A stretch of DNA of 64,000 nt from Spirosoma arboris (GTDB taxonomy: Bacteria; Bacteroidota; Bacteroidia; Cytophagales; Spirosomataceae). Under the pieces are notes generated by a model. The model saw only the letters and a list, made by a program, of their open reading frames with translations. It was not told the origin of the DNA and searched no databases. The stretch is from the NCBI RefSeq assembly GCF_009754945.1, contig NZ_WPIN01000002.1, positions 847,510-911,509 on the forward strand. Direction: 5' to 3'. The first letter of the stretch is position 1. The number at the start of each line of letters is the position of its first letter. Positions 1 through 11,500 of this stretch are shown one piece after another. Both the position numbers and the translations under genes were made by a program.

Positions 1-314
1 TTCACAATGGCCTAGTTTATCTATCAGGAATTCTACCTATTACACCAGCTGGTCAGAAGCTAGCTGAGGCTAGTATTGCGGAACAAACCGAGCAGATTCT
101 AGCAAATCTTGATGCGATTCTAGCAGCATCGGGGAGCAAACGGGAGAACGTATTGAAAGTGAGCGTTTTCATCGCAGACATCAGTGCCTGGGGTACAGTG
201 AACCAACTGTATGCCCGGTTTTTTGGTGACCATCGACCAGCACGTTCGGTCGTGCCCTGCTCTCCACTACATTATGGTTTTGGTATCGAGTTAGAAGCTA
301 TTGCTTCCATTTAA
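1..314 (+). CDS. RidA/YjgF family protein, C-terminal part (5' end outside window)
   Basis: Open frame from base 3 to the TAA at 312-314, about 103 residues, with no start codon in the window. The translation has the pattern of the RidA (YER057c/UK114) family: GLVYLSGILPITPAG near the start, then KVSVFIADIS, and the signature segment RPARSVVPCSPLHYG, whose Arg is the residue that contacts the substrate carboxylate in RidA proteins. The family forms trimers that hydrolyse reactive enamine/imine intermediates from PLP enzymes. It ends IELEAIASI, the usual RidA finish. The 91-bp gap to the kinase gene shows no hairpin. Family assignment is firm; the exact substrate is unknown. Confidence 0.85.
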   Translation, partial: HNGLVYLSGILPITPAGQKLAEASIAEQTEQILANLDAILAASGSKRENVLKVSVFIADISAWGTVNQLYARFFGDHRPARSVVPCSPLHYGFGIELEAIASI

Positions 315-405
315 GTGCGTAGTTATCACTAGATTAAAATTTAATTAATATAATCGCAAACGACTGATTCTTCGTAGGTTTGATAGTTACGGCGTAGTAA
401 TCGGC

Positions 406-2724
406 ATGACTTACGAGGAATTTATACTAGTTTTTCTGGGCGGTGTTGGCATGATGACGCTGTACATTGGAGCGCAGGCTCTCATGACCGGCGAGAAAGT
501 CTATCGCTATTATACGGCCTATGCTCTTTGCTGGATAAGCTACTTTTTCTTTAAGGTAACCTGGACGTTCAGTGATGTCCATATTGAGTCGGTAGTCTAT
601 CCTTTTGCCAGAATTGGCTTCCCAATGCTGGCTTATGTCTTTTATTATCGGTTCGCCGATGCCTTTTTAGATTTACGCAGACTACTTCCCCGCATCTTCT
701 GGTTATTCCGCTGGATGGAATACGTTCTGCTTACCTATGTAGTTGCAGAATTAATAATCTGTCTGTTTTTCAATAGCTGGACAAATTCGCTAGCTCACGA
801 GTGGGTACATACCGTCGCGCGTCTGGGCGTAGCCGTTGTCTCTGTCTATGGCATAACGAAAGCCTGGGGACAGCGGAATCAGTTGGTTTACTATTTCGTA
901 ACCGGGTCTGCCTTATTGCTCATTTTTGGGCTGGTATCAATGGCACTCTCATTCACCTCGTTCAGCGATGATGATCGTTTAGTTGGTCCACTATTTTTCC
1001 TCAACATTGGCATTTTGCTCGAATTGCTTTGCTTTTCGCTGGGATTGAGCTACAAGAATAAACAAACAGAAATTCAGAAAATTACGATTGAACAGGAAGT
1101 CGTTCGCGAACGGGAACAGCGTGAGTTGGCTCAACTTAAAACGCAGTTTTTTACGAATATCTCGCATGAGTTTCGCACACCACTTACCCTGATTCTGGGG
1201 CCATTAACAGATTTGCTGCAAAAAAAACCAGCCTATCCGACTTATCAGCTTATGCACCGGAATGCGTCGCGGTTGCTGACTTTGGTAAACCAGTTACTCG
1301 ATCTGAGTAAGTTAGATGCGGGGCAGCTTCAGCCAGATATAAAACCGGGCAATCTCACGGAATGGCTCCGATTATTAACCGGTTCATTTTCTTCGCTAGC
1401 CGAAAGTCGTTCTATAGAATTAGCCTTCCTAGCCCAAAGTAATCAGTTCGATCTGGCTTATTTCGACCGGGACAAGGTCGAGAAAATCGTTACGAACCTA
1501 TTAGCGAACGCCTTGAAATTTACCCCTACTGGTGGTTCCGTTGTTGTCCAACTATCTGCTTCGGCTACTAAACAGGCTATTATCCAGATTCAGGATACAG
1601 GAATTGGTATTCCAACCGATCAGCAGGCACGGATTTTTGAGCGGTTTCATCAGGTAGCCGGTAATTCCTCGGCAAATGTAGAAGGAACAGGTATTGGACT
1701 TGCGCTGGTACGTGAGTTGGTTAGTGTCCTGAGCGGTTCGGTTTCTGTTGAGAGCCAGGTAGCACAAGGGACAACATTTACCGTAACGTTACCCGTCGAT
1801 GCTGATACCTGGGCCAGTTCGGCAAATTCAGTTATTGAACGTACTGCTGAGCAAAACAGGATCAATGGCAATTTACCTGAATCCGAGCTGGAGGCACAGG
1901 GTAATTCACCAGAAGCCGTTTTTGACGATAGCGATGCTAATCGAATCGACTTACCACTATTATTAATCATCGACGACAATGCCGATGTCCGCCAATATAT
2001 TAGTCAGATAATGATGCCTACTTATCGCATTATCGAAGCAGTAGATGGACAGGATGGATTAACTAAAGCAGCAGACACTATTCCGGATATTGTCATCTGC
2101 GACTGGATGATGCCGATTATGAATGGTGTGGAATTCTGTAAAATTCTAAAAACGCAATCCACCACCGACCATATTCCGGTCATTATGCTTACAGCCAAAG
2201 CAGCCACTGAGAATCGGATTGAGGGCCTCAGCGGTGGTGCGGATGATTATTTAGCAAAACCTTTCAATCCTTCAGAGCTCCGCGTTCGAGTCGAAAACCT
2301 GCTGACACAACGACAAAAACTTCGCGAACGATTCAGTCGGGAATTATACCTGAAGCCAACCAATGTTCAGGTCTCATCGACTGAGGAAGTCTTTCTGCAA
2401 AACGCCATTCGCATCATTGAACACCACTTGAGCGAGAGTTCATTTTCGGTAGAGCAACTCGCCGACGAATTAAATCTCAGCCGGATGCAGCTTCACCGAA
2501 AATTGAAATCGCTTACGAACCAGTCGGCAACCGAGTTCGTGCGGGATGTTCGTCTGCAACGGGCCGCTAACTTATTGGCTGCTCGCTCAGCGACTGTCTC
2601 CGAAGTAGCCTTTACTGTTGGATTTGAAAGTCTGTCGTATTTCTCAAAAAGCTTCAAAGAGAAGTATGGGGTATTGCCAAGCGATTATGAACCAATCACT
2701 CAATTAGTCAGCCCAACCGATTGA
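406..2724 (+). CDS. Hybrid histidine kinase with 7TM sensor, receiver and AraC-type DNA-binding output
   Basis: A 772-residue one-protein two-component system. Residues 1-225 hold about seven hydrophobic segments (7TMR-DISM-like) and no large periplasmic domain. A short coiled coil leads to HisKA with the phospho-acceptor in NISHEFRTPL (His254), then an ATPase domain with the N box (NLLANALKF), DTGIGIP and GTGIGLALV. The receiver domain begins LLIIDDN and has its acceptor Asp566 in ICDWMMP and the conserved Lys in LAKPF. The last ~100 residues are an AraC helix-turn-helix pair. It should sense a membrane or extracytoplasmic cue and directly regulate transcription. Unlike classical Bacteroides HTCS proteins it has no periplasmic Reg_prop propeller, so the ligand cannot be guessed. 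No target operon is obvious beside it. Confidence 0.93.
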   Translation: MTYEEFILVFLGGVGMMTLYIGAQALMTGEKVYRYYTAYALCWISYFFFKVTWTFSDVHIESVVYPFARIGFPMLAYVFYYRFADAFLDLRRLLPRIFWLFRWMEYVLLTYVVAELIICLFFNSWTNSLAHEWVHTVARLGVAVVSVYGITKAWGQRNQLVYYFVTGSALLLIFGLVSMALSFTSFSDDDRLVGPLFFLNIGILLELLCFSLGLSYKNKQTEIQKITIEQEVVREREQRELAQLKTQFFTNISHEFRTPLTLILGPLTDLLQKKPAYPTYQLMHRNASRLLTLVNQLLDLSKLDAGQLQPDIKPGNLTEWLRLLTGSFSSLAESRSIELAFLAQSNQFDLAYFDRDKVEKIVTNLLANALKFTPTGGSVVVQLSASATKQAIIQIQDTGIGIPTDQQARIFERFHQVAGNSSANVEGTGIGLALVRELVSVLSGSVSVESQVAQGTTFTVTLPVDADTWASSANSVIERTAEQNRINGNLPESELEAQGNSPEAVFDDSDANRIDLPLLLIIDDNADVRQYISQIMMPTYRIIEAVDGQDGLTKAADTIPDIVICDWMMPIMNGVEFCKILKTQSTTDHIPVIMLTAKAATENRIEGLSGGADDYLAKPFNPSELRVRVENLLTQRQKLRERFSRELYLKPTNVQVSSTEEVFLQNAIRIIEHHLSESSFSVEQLADELNLSRMQLHRKLKSLTNQSATEFVRDVRLQRAANLLAARSATVSEVAFTVGFESLSYFSKSFKEKYGVLPSDYEPITQLVSPTD

Positions 2725-2741
2725 AATAGGCCTATTTTTAT
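2724..2741 (+). terminator. Short palindrome after the hybrid kinase gene
   Basis: AAATAGG directly followed by CCTATTTTT, starting on the last base of the kinase stop codon. It could be a weak intrinsic terminator, but a 7-bp stem with no loop bases is marginal. Confidence 0.3.
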
Positions 2742-2844
2742 ACGTTGTTACATACCAGCAAAACAATGTTACATGGGCGTTTATAGCTGGCTAAGCCCAT
2801 ATAGTATGTTTGTATCAATCAACTCTGCCATCTTTAAAGCTACA

Positions 2845-4101
2845 ATGAAAACGTTATTCACTTTAGTCCTCGCTACGTTATTTATCAGTCCGACTTTCGC
2901 TCAATTCGGCAATATTCTTGACCGGGCGGCTAACGCTGCTACGAACCGCGCTAATCAGAAAATTGACCAAGGGATTAATAAAGGCCTGGACAAAGTCGAA
3001 GAAGGCGTCAAGAATGGAGGGAAGAAAACAACCGGAAGCACTCAGGCTCCAACGACTAACCCCGACGATCAGGCAACCGCCAATCCAGCCACAGCCAGCG
3101 GTAACGGACCAGCAGCAGCTGCCAAGCCCGTAAGCATGCGGTCCTATGCGAACTACGACTTTGTACCCGGTAACAAAATTATTTTTGAGGACGACTTTCA
3201 TACCGACCAAGATGGTGAGTTTGCCGAGCATTGGGATTTGTTAGCTGGACAGGCTATTCTCAATAAAGTAGGCGATGGACTGGTCATGAAAATTACCGAT
3301 GGTAACTACGGCAAGGTTACTCCGTTAATGAAAAACAAAAACTATCTGCCTAAAGAATTCACACTGGAGTATGACTATTACCAAACACCGGGCGCTTATG
3401 GTTTACGTTTTTGGTTTGAAGACGCTGAAGGCCATGAAGTGATTCAGTGTCAGGCAGACCGCGATGGGGCTGCGGCTACCTATATGGTCAATGACGAGTC
3501 CAGAACGCTGGGAGGCAATATGCCCGAAGAATTAAAGTCTGCGAACTTTGACGATCGCTGGCACCACGTTGCGTTTATCCTGAAAGGTCGTAGCATCAAA
3601 ATGTATATCGATCAGTTTCGGGTATTAACAGTACCTCAAAATACCGCAGTACCTACCCGATTCATATTTGGTGGGATCGCGTCGCAGAATGAGCCACTCA
3701 TTTTCAAAAACTTACGTATCGCTGAAGGCGGTGGTGCTAATTTGATTGGCCAAAAATTTGGCGAAGGGAAATACATCTCGCACGGCATCAACTTCGATTA
3801 TGGCAAGGCCATTATCAAACCCGAAAGCATGGGCGAGATCAACGCAATCTACAAGTTTCTGAGCGAAAATAGCGGGTCAAAATTTGAAGTAGGTGGCTAT
3901 ACAGATGCCGATGGATCGGATGCCAGCAATCTTACACTCTCCCAAAAACGTGCCGACGCAGTTAAGACACAACTTGTCAGCATGGGTGTCGATGCCGGTC
4001 GCCTAACGGCAAAGGGTTATGGAGAAACCAAGCCCATCGCCGACAATACTACGTTCGAAGGCAAAGCTCAAAATCGGCGAGTTGAGTTTGTAAAACAATA
4101 A
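2845..4101 (+). CDS. Secreted protein with concanavalin-like domain and C-terminal OmpA peptidoglycan-binding domain
   Basis: I start at the ATG at 2845 because it gives a clean signal peptide (MKTLFTLVLATLFISPTFAQ); an in-frame ATG at 2773 would add 24 non-signal residues. The mature protein begins with an amphipathic Asn/Lys/Gly stretch, then a Thr/Pro/Ala/Asn-rich linker (about residues 60-110). Next comes a jelly-roll domain of the LamG/DUF1080 type (about 120-300, including DRWHHVAFILKGRSIKMYID). It ends in an OmpA domain (about 310-418) with GGYTDADGSDASNLTLSQKR and NRRVEFVKQ. Such proteins sit in the periplasm or outer membrane and bind peptidoglycan through the OmpA part. What the lectin-fold domain binds is not visible. 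418 residues. Confidence 0.88.
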   Translation: MKTLFTLVLATLFISPTFAQFGNILDRAANAATNRANQKIDQGINKGLDKVEEGVKNGGKKTTGSTQAPTTNPDDQATANPATASGNGPAAAAKPVSMRSYANYDFVPGNKIIFEDDFHTDQDGEFAEHWDLLAGQAILNKVGDGLVMKITDGNYGKVTPLMKNKNYLPKEFTLEYDYYQTPGAYGLRFWFEDAEGHEVIQCQADRDGAAATYMVNDESRTLGGNMPEELKSANFDDRWHHVAFILKGRSIKMYIDQFRVLTVPQNTAVPTRFIFGGIASQNEPLIFKNLRIAEGGGANLIGQKFGEGKYISHGINFDYGKAIIKPESMGEINAIYKFLSENSGSKFEVGGYTDADGSDASNLTLSQKRADAVKTQLVSMGVDAGRLTAKGYGETKPIADNTTFEGKAQNRRVEFVKQ

Positions 4102-4114
4102 TTTCTTTGTCAAT

Positions 4115-4150
4115 CTTCTGGCAGATTTAGTCATCCGAGCCTGCCAGAAG
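4115..4150 (+). terminator. Hairpin after the OmpA-domain gene
   Basis: Perfect 10-bp inverted repeat CTTCTGGCAG (4115-4124) / CTGCCAGAAG (4141-4150) 14 bases after the stop codon. There is no strong T run after it, so termination is likely but not certain. Confidence 0.5.
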
Positions 4151-4183
4151 CATCTCTCATTCCTAACAACATATTCTTTTCTT

Positions 4184-4696
4184 ATGAATTTCTGTAAACT
4201 GCTTCTGATAGTAGCTTGCCTCACTGTGTCCGTAAAAACCGCAGCAACCCCACCAGGCCGCTCAGTGGATGGCTCAGATATTAAAGTCATTATTACAGGT
4301 GGACCCAACGCCGGAACGTATAATTTGACATCCAGCGAAACAACCTGTTCACGTAACGCGACAGGTGCCAACTCCTTTGGCAATCAATATTCTACCAAAG
4401 CCGCGTCAGGTTTAACCAGTGTGCAGCTTATTATTAGCGACGCCAAAAAAGCAGCATCTGGCGGCACATCCGACTGCTATTTATCAGTACGTTTCGGTAA
4501 GTTGATTGGCGGAACCAAGTATGAGTTTGGGAAATTACCTGCTTCCTTTGGTGGTGCCGATTCAGGGGGTAAAGGAACTGCCAGCCTTTCGGGCTCAGGA
4601 AACAACACTACGTCTACCATTGAGGGCACAACAAAAGCGGGCGTGAAAATACGGGTAACGATTCAGTGTCGATCCGTACTTGACTTAGGAAAGTAA
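4184..4696 (+). CDS. Secreted protein of unknown function
   Basis: 170 residues, not recognised. The N-terminus (MNFCKLLLIVACLTVSVKTA) is a good Sec signal peptide. The mature part is Gly/Ser/Thr-rich with beta-strand character and three cysteines (in ETTCSRN, TSDCYLS and IQCRSV), two of which could form a disulfide. The phrase FGKLIGGTKYEFGKLPASF suggests a small beta-sandwich. It lies 24 bases before another secreted unknown in the same direction and may be co-transcribed with it. No function proposed. Confidence 0.75.
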   Translation: MNFCKLLLIVACLTVSVKTAATPPGRSVDGSDIKVIITGGPNAGTYNLTSSETTCSRNATGANSFGNQYSTKAASGLTSVQLIISDAKKAASGGTSDCYLSVRFGKLIGGTKYEFGKLPASFGGADSGGKGTASLSGSGNNTTSTIEGTTKAGVKIRVTIQCRSVLDLGK

Positions 4697-4720
4697 TTTT
4701 AGTTATCACTTCCTACCTGC

Positions 4721-5506
4721 ATGAAAAAGCTACTGATTCTTAGCCTGATAGGATTATTTGCCTATCGGACTACTGACGTCCTGTCAGACATTGGTTTGAC
4801 CCACCCCGATGCCCAGCAAACCATATTTACCAGCATTACGTCAGGGTATATCGCGATCCCGTCAGCTTGTCGTAAACTAGCGGTTTCGCAACGGGCAACT
4901 GTTATTAGTGGTGTTGTCAATTTTGCAAAATCCTATACCAAAACAGACGATTTTAAAAAACGGTATGCGACCTGGCGAGCTGACGCGAAACCTACTTCCG
5001 ATGCGAAAAGCTATGACCAGGTTCAACGAGAGCAAAAAGCCCAGATTGCCGAGATGAAAAAGGGGCTGACCGAGACGAAAGCGTCGATGGCGAAACTGGA
5101 TGCTGCTACGCAAAAAGCCATGCAGAGCGCGATTCAACAGCAGGAAAAAATGATTGCTGAAATGGAAGCCGGCACAAGTCCTATGCTGATGAAGCGTGAA
5201 TCCGTAGATCAGCTCAACAAATACGCAGAAGCAGAATATCAGGAGAAATTAAAGAAATGGGAAGCGGAGTATCCTGCCGATCCCGCGACTGTGATTCATA
5301 AGCAGCTTACTGCTTTTCTTGAGCAGTCTGCCGGGGTGGATTTTGCCGCTAAACTTACAGATCGTAACGGTAAAAAGTATTTCACAAATCCCGCCTACGA
5401 ACAGAAATCCGATAACTGGAAACGGTGTTTTCGTGCGGGTTTGGAGGCAACCTCTACGGCTCAGCAACTCGCTAAAACCTGGTTATTCGAATTAGAGAAA
5501 AAGTAG
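4721..5506 (+). CDS. Hypothetical protein with central coiled coil
   Basis: 261 residues, not recognised. It starts with a short hydrophobic N-terminus (MKKLLILSLIGLFAY) that could be a signal peptide or anchor. Residues ~95-165 are a charged, heptad-like helix rich in Lys, Gln, Glu, Ala and Met (for example QREQKAQIAEMKKGLTETKA). The C-terminus has two cysteine/aromatic segments (NWKRCFRAGLEA, KTWLFELEKK). The lone N-terminal cysteine (SACRKLA) may pair with the later Cys. It follows the previous secreted gene by 24 bases and probably belongs to the same transcript. Confidence 0.72.
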   Translation: MKKLLILSLIGLFAYRTTDVLSDIGLTHPDAQQTIFTSITSGYIAIPSACRKLAVSQRATVISGVVNFAKSYTKTDDFKKRYATWRADAKPTSDAKSYDQVQREQKAQIAEMKKGLTETKASMAKLDAATQKAMQSAIQQQEKMIAEMEAGTSPMLMKRESVDQLNKYAEAEYQEKLKKWEAEYPADPATVIHKQLTAFLEQSAGVDFAAKLTDRNGKKYFTNPAYEQKSDNWKRCFRAGLEATSTAQQLAKTWLFELEKK

Positions 5507-5511
5507 TTTTA

Positions 5512-5556
5512 AGTAATGTGATGGGCCTACCGAAATGGCAGGCTCACCACATTACT
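5512..5556. terminator. Bidirectional hairpin between convergent genes
   Basis: AGTAATGTG (5512-5520) pairs with CACATTACT (5548-5556), and inner bases GCCT/AGGC extend the stem with bulges. It lies between the convergent 4721 gene and the macroglobulin gene and touches the macroglobulin stop codon (TAG on the minus strand, 5555-5557). Confidence 0.55.
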
Positions 5557-8500
5557 AGTTCACCTTTACTCGCTCGCCAGCTGAGTGGGCGGAAAATTCT
5601 GGCGCATAGAAACACTGCACCGTAGCAACACCCGCGGAGAAATCGCCGGTTTGAGCCACCCGCAAATCATACTCAAATACGTGCGTGCCGACAGGTAAGT
5701 AACTCATAAAGAAATCTGTACTGGCATCTCGGGGTGATTCATAGTAGCCTAAGCCATTTTGGTATTTATAACCAGACAAAGCAGCAACCGGCTCAAAACC
5801 CGATGCCCGACTATCTTTCAGGTGAACATACTCCATAGCCCGATCAGTCTTTAACACCAATCGAACCTTGATAAGGTCCCCAGGCTTCAGGCTCGTTTGT
5901 GTTGTTACCGGCGAGATGAGTGGGCCATTAGGCGAGTCACGTTGTACGTAAAGCGTTTTCTGAACCGATAAGCCTGCGCTGCCGGGCATGACCTTATCCA
6001 GTGGCTCAAAATGCTGCCAATATAACGCTCCCCAGGCGGGACTAGTTGTTTTTTTCGTGATTTGAATCACTCCCATTTCGGGCTTGATTTCAGCAGCAGC
6101 ATACGTCACTTTTTCGTAGCCCGTAATAGCATCGGCCTTCGCAACGCGACTTTCTATGGACTGCCCTCCTAAGCTAACCTCAGTACTTACACTTGTACCA
6201 AGCCAGTCACTTCCCCGAAGTAGTAAGGCATAAATAGCTTCAGTTGTTGCTTTTGTCGATGACCACGACTGTGTTTGTTTCTGACGAAGCAGCCAACGTT
6301 TCATGTCATCGATTTCAGTTTGAACCGGTTTGATTTCGCCGAAAGCTTCAATGATATACGCCTGTGTTTCGATAGGCGTCTGGTACCAGTACAATCCGCT
6401 TTGATTATCCGGCCAATACGTACCCAATTCTTCTGATTTCCGCGACCGTTCATGGAGCGAAGCCAGAATTCCATTAGCCGTTTTTGTGTCGCCAAAGCGA
6501 CTGAGGGCCATTGCGGTTAGCGCTTGGCCTTGTAAACTTTGTTTCTGCCATTCATCGGCCACACGCTGCTTCAGATAAGCCAGCACAGCTTTATCGACAG
6601 GTTGATTCAGATAAAAACTGCGGGCGTAGAGGTATTGCGTCGCCGAAAAATACCAGGAGCCAATCAGTTTGTTCTTCTTTTGTTGGTCAGCCTTCTTCTG
6701 TTCATCTACCCATCGCTTCATTTCAGCGTCGACATAGTGGATAGCACTGGTTTGCATCTCCCTCAAGTCAGACTGCATATCGTCAGGGAATTTGACCGCC
6801 AACTTCTGCAAATGACCAAATCCACTCAAAATGTGTAGGGTTATCGACAAATTGGGTTCCATACCACCAAACCATCGAAAGCCTCCATCTTGTGTTTGCA
6901 GTTGTTTTAATTTTTCAAACGCCTTTAGCTGCTCGCTAACCATGCGATTGGCATCCAGCAGTTGTCCTAGTTTTGCCTGCCGTTCGCTCTCAGAGCGGGC
7001 ATCGGCCAGCCAGGGCGAATTTTCCAGCGATACAGCTTTTAATTCCTCATTACTTTCTAAGGGGTTTTGGGGTGGATTTTTTTGCCACTCAGCAATCACC
7101 TGTTTGAACGCGGGTCTACTACCAACAATATGCGTAGCTAAGCGATTGGCATACAGTCGACTAAACAGCTGTTCAGCGCATTCGTAACGGTATTCCATCA
7201 GGTATGGCAACGATTGCAATGCATACCAGCTTGGGTTACTCGTTACCTCCACCGTCAACCGCTCGTGTTGAACAGGTAACTCTGGATTGAGATTCGCTAA
7301 TGGTTTTAATTTGAATTCTTTCGTCTCCCGGCCATTGACCCAAAATGGCTGCGTATCAGTCACAAGCATTCGGTTGGGCAGCACCGGTACAGTAAACTCT
7401 TCTCCATCAGTGAACGTACCCGATTGAGCAGTCAGGCGACAGGTAACGGCTTCCAGGTTAGCTGGTACAATCAACGTCCAGCCAACCGCCTGTCCTTGTC
7501 CGGCGGCTACCGTAATCACGGTTTGTCTACTGGTGAGTTTAAGTTTCTGATTGATCGGTTCGCCTGTGAGGGCATCTAACAGTGTAAGGCTTGCCGTTAC
7601 GGGCAATGCTTTATCGCTTAAGTTGTTGACGCGGGCCGTTACCCGAATCGTATCCCCTTCACGTAGAAACCGAGGTGCGTTAGCCGTAATCATCAATTCT
7701 TTCTGGGTAACAATTTCGCGCTCTAACGTACCCGTTTTCAGATCTTTCGTGTGCGCGAACGCCATTAGTCGCCAGCGGGTGAGTGCTTCGGGCATAGTGA
7801 ATTTCAGCACAACCCTCCCCTGCTCATCCGTTTTTAGTTGGGGTAAGAAAAATGCTGTTTCGTTGAAATTCTTACGTGGATTGACAATCGGATCTTGAGT
7901 TGGTTGGGGTTTCGAGGGAGCATCTGGTTCAGATGAAACGGCATTTTTTAATTCCTCAACTCCCTGTCGACGAGCTGCTGCATCCTGCATGGGGGCTGGG
8001 GCCGCCATAGCAAGGCTCATTTTAGCCATAGCTCCACCCCTGACCGCACTACCAGGTGCATAGGCTCGTCCCTGGTAGTTATAGGTTATATCTTGTCCTT
8101 TTAGGCCGCCCGTTAATCGGTCATACTTTCGGTTGGGTACCGGTGGTTCCGATTTATAGCGATAAAAGAGTGTATTACCCGATTGAATACCAAAACTACC
8201 GGAGTGCCATTCGTAAAAAATAGGCGAATACGTCTGATAAAACGACGTTGGCCAGTCGAGACGGTCAAACACATCCAGCGAGGCATCGTACAACGTAGCA
8301 ACTAGTTCGGCTGGTGCCTTATCTAATCCATTGATTTTTAACGTCCACTCTTCGCGCTCACCAGGTTTGAGTTTATTACGGAAAGTTTGCGTTTCGATAT
8401 GGAGTTCCTTGTTGGTAAAGGGTACCGTAATGGCCTGCGATTTCTGATAAAGCCGACCATTTTGAACCATCGTGAACTGAACCGCAAAGCCACCTCGCTG

Positions 8501-11500
8501 CTTTTCCATGACGGGTAAAGTTATGCGCCGGGGACGCCCATCTGTTTTCAGCCACTCCTGCCGGGTAACCTTCTGGTCTTCTTCAACAGTCATCAGTACC
8601 CAGCCAGGCTGACTATTACCTACCCAGAAAACTGCCTCTTCACCCGGTTCGACAATGGCTTTGCGAACCTGCACCCAATTGTCAATCCGTGCCGAAGCGG
8701 TTGGTTGGCCGTCATTTACAAAAGCAAAAAACGCCTGCTCTTTGGTGGATTCGCCAATCGCATTTACAACGGTCAGTTCGGCAACGTATTCGCCCGGAGT
8801 AAACCGGCTCAAGTCGGGCTTAATAAGCGAATCTGCCGGACTAGAGATGGTTTGCTGCTGCACGACTTCTCCCTTCGGCCAGGAACGCGGATCGTTTTCG
8901 TTGGCGAACAAGTCGTTCGGGAATAATTTTTCGAATTCGGCTTTGCTCAACAACTGGCGATCAGGGCGACTCCAGAGTCGATTCCGTAAGGGACGAGTTG
9001 GTGGCTGAAGGCGATAAATTTTCAATTGGCCTGTTGCTGATACGTTCTCTCCCGATTGATTTGTGATATGTAGGGGAAAGGTCGTTGGTATACCACTCTC
9101 TATCTGCGCAGGAATGGCTAAACTAATTTGCAGGGAAGAATACCCAATCCGTAACGTTTTGGTCGTACTACGTGTCTCACCCGCTTTATCCGTTACGTCA
9201 ATCGTTACCTCAAAATCAAAAACAGGGTTGTTTTCCCGAGCCTGATCACGATCAGGAATGGCTGTAAACGAAATACTTACATTACCCTGCGCATCTGTTT
9301 GAGCCGTGCCACTGGCAATTTCTGCCTGATTAGTATTTCGCGGGCGATACCACCATTCCCAACGAGGCCGGAGCCTCCGTACAACCCTATAGCGAACGGT
9401 TGCCCCATCGACAACGGCACTCGAATAGGTTTTGACTTCGGCAGCTAGTGCAACCGTTTGCCCAAGTTTGAATGACTCTTTTATGGGCAAGGTTTTCACC
9501 TCAAAGGTTGGGCGTTTATACTCTTCTACCCGAATGCTGGCGCTACCATAGGGTGTCTGCAAATTCATCATTCCCGTCAATCGACCAACGGGTGCCGTGA
9601 AGCTCGTATTAAATGTGCCAAACTCGTTTGTTTTCAGGGTTTGGGTGGCAATACGTTCGCCGTTCTGATCCATGAAATCGAGTGTGACATCTTGATTGGA
9701 TCGAACCGCAAACAGATTTTCCTTACCCCCATATAGCAGGCCTTTCACATAAATTGGCTGGCCAGGGCGGTAGATCGCCCGATCGGTAAACAGTTTGACG
9801 TAGGTCTGTTCCTGTGCATCTTGCCCATCGCCGTACCGATAAAAATATTGCCGATCAGATAAAAGCGTATCGTTTCCATCTGCAATCAGGTAGTAAAAAT
9901 TTGCCTGCGAAGGCATATCTCCTGGCAGAATCTTCGTCCGCCCATCGGTATCGGTTATAAATCGTCTGCCCCCAACTGAGGACAAACTTGCGCCATCAAC
10001 GATAACAACGGATGCCCTTTTGGCTGGCTCTCCCGTTAACCGATTGGTCACCGCTACAGTAGTAAGCTGTTTTGATTGTGCAGTAGCAAGCGGTGCTACC
10101 AGATAGCCTAGCGTCGATGCAGTAAAGATTGTGTATTGAACCGACTCTGTTTTCTCCTGAAATTTATCATCCGATGTAGCCAGCAGTAGATAATGTCCAA
10201 TGGGTAACCCCGCAAGCGGCATCTCAACTGAATGACGATTCAGGTCACCGTCATCAGGCAAGGCAACACTTTTTTCTACGATGACAGGTCGCTTTAACCA
10301 CGCGCTGAATAGCTTTTTTTTCTGCTCCTCTTTAGGATAATTATCCCGATAAGTCTGGACTTCGGAGGTCGATACGCGCACAATTCGATACGTGATCTTC
10401 GCAATATTCTGGTAACTCACCAGCGCTCGGAACGGTTGCTGGGGCGCGTTGACTTGTTCTACCTGAACTGAATAAGTTGGCAACAAAAGGCGGTTCAGCA
10501 GTTGAGCCGCTTGTTTACCGGATAGCGTTTTCGGAAATCGCTTGATCAAATCTCGACAAATATCAGCGGCCTGCTTGTGGTTCCAGCGAGATGGATTCGG
10601 TTTAGCAGGCTCCGCCATTGGCTCTTCGCTATCGTCCAACGGACGAACGGGAGTGCCGTAATTTGTCAGAAATTCAGCCAATTGATACGCATAGACTGCT
10701 TCGGATGGCTGGTTTTTAAGTTGGACAATTCGCGTTTCGAGGGCTTTTCGGTAAAGCGAATCGCGCTCAGGTAAACTACTATATTGATGCACGAAGGCTA
10801 ATCGCAAAACGTCTGCGTCAACAAGTGCGTCGGGTGTAGCATCTGGCAAATGAAAAGTCAGCAGTTGCTGATAGATCAGCAAAGCCTGATAACGACCCGA
10901 CAGTGAATCGCGGCTCGGAATCGTCAGCTTGGTAAATACGTCAGGCTCCGCAAAGTAAGCTAGCTGGTCTAGCTCGAACCGGAAAACCGGCTTTAGTAAA
11001 TCAGGTTCTGTATTCTGGAAGAAACTAATAGCGCGATGCGCCAACAGGTCGTACAGCGTGGGCCGAAGCAGTCGGGCATCAGGATCACCTTTTTCCAGAA
11101 GTGCATCATAGGCGTCTATAGGCGTTTTCTGAAGCAATTCTTTTGGCTGAACAGAAGCAAGATAGGCTGACGTGACTGCTTCCACTAAGTGCCAGGCATC
11201 CCAGCTTGTGAAATCGTTAGTCGAATCTGCGGAATTCGTTGGCCTCTCAGGTAAACTATTCCCCGTTGCCGTTTTTCCTACCGTGGCCCGGCCTACTGTG
11301 GCGCGATTATAAAATTTGTAGCGGTTTTGTTGAAAATACTGCCAATACACGTCGCCTAATGCCGATTGCAACACCGATTTAGCCGGTTCGGGTGTGTCCT
11401 GGATATCGGTTCGAATTGACCGAATCAGGTCAACATAGGCATCTTCATCAGAAGAGTTACGAAAAATCATGCGCGCAATGGCGGCTTTGGCCACCTGCGG

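Noticed and set aside
2878..3231. Minus-strand frame of 117 codons
   Set aside because: Antisense to the OmpA-domain gene; a product of codon bias.
4003..4383. Long minus-strand frame opposite the OmpA and next genes
   Set aside because: No family likeness, atypical composition, and it lies opposite two well-supported coding regions.
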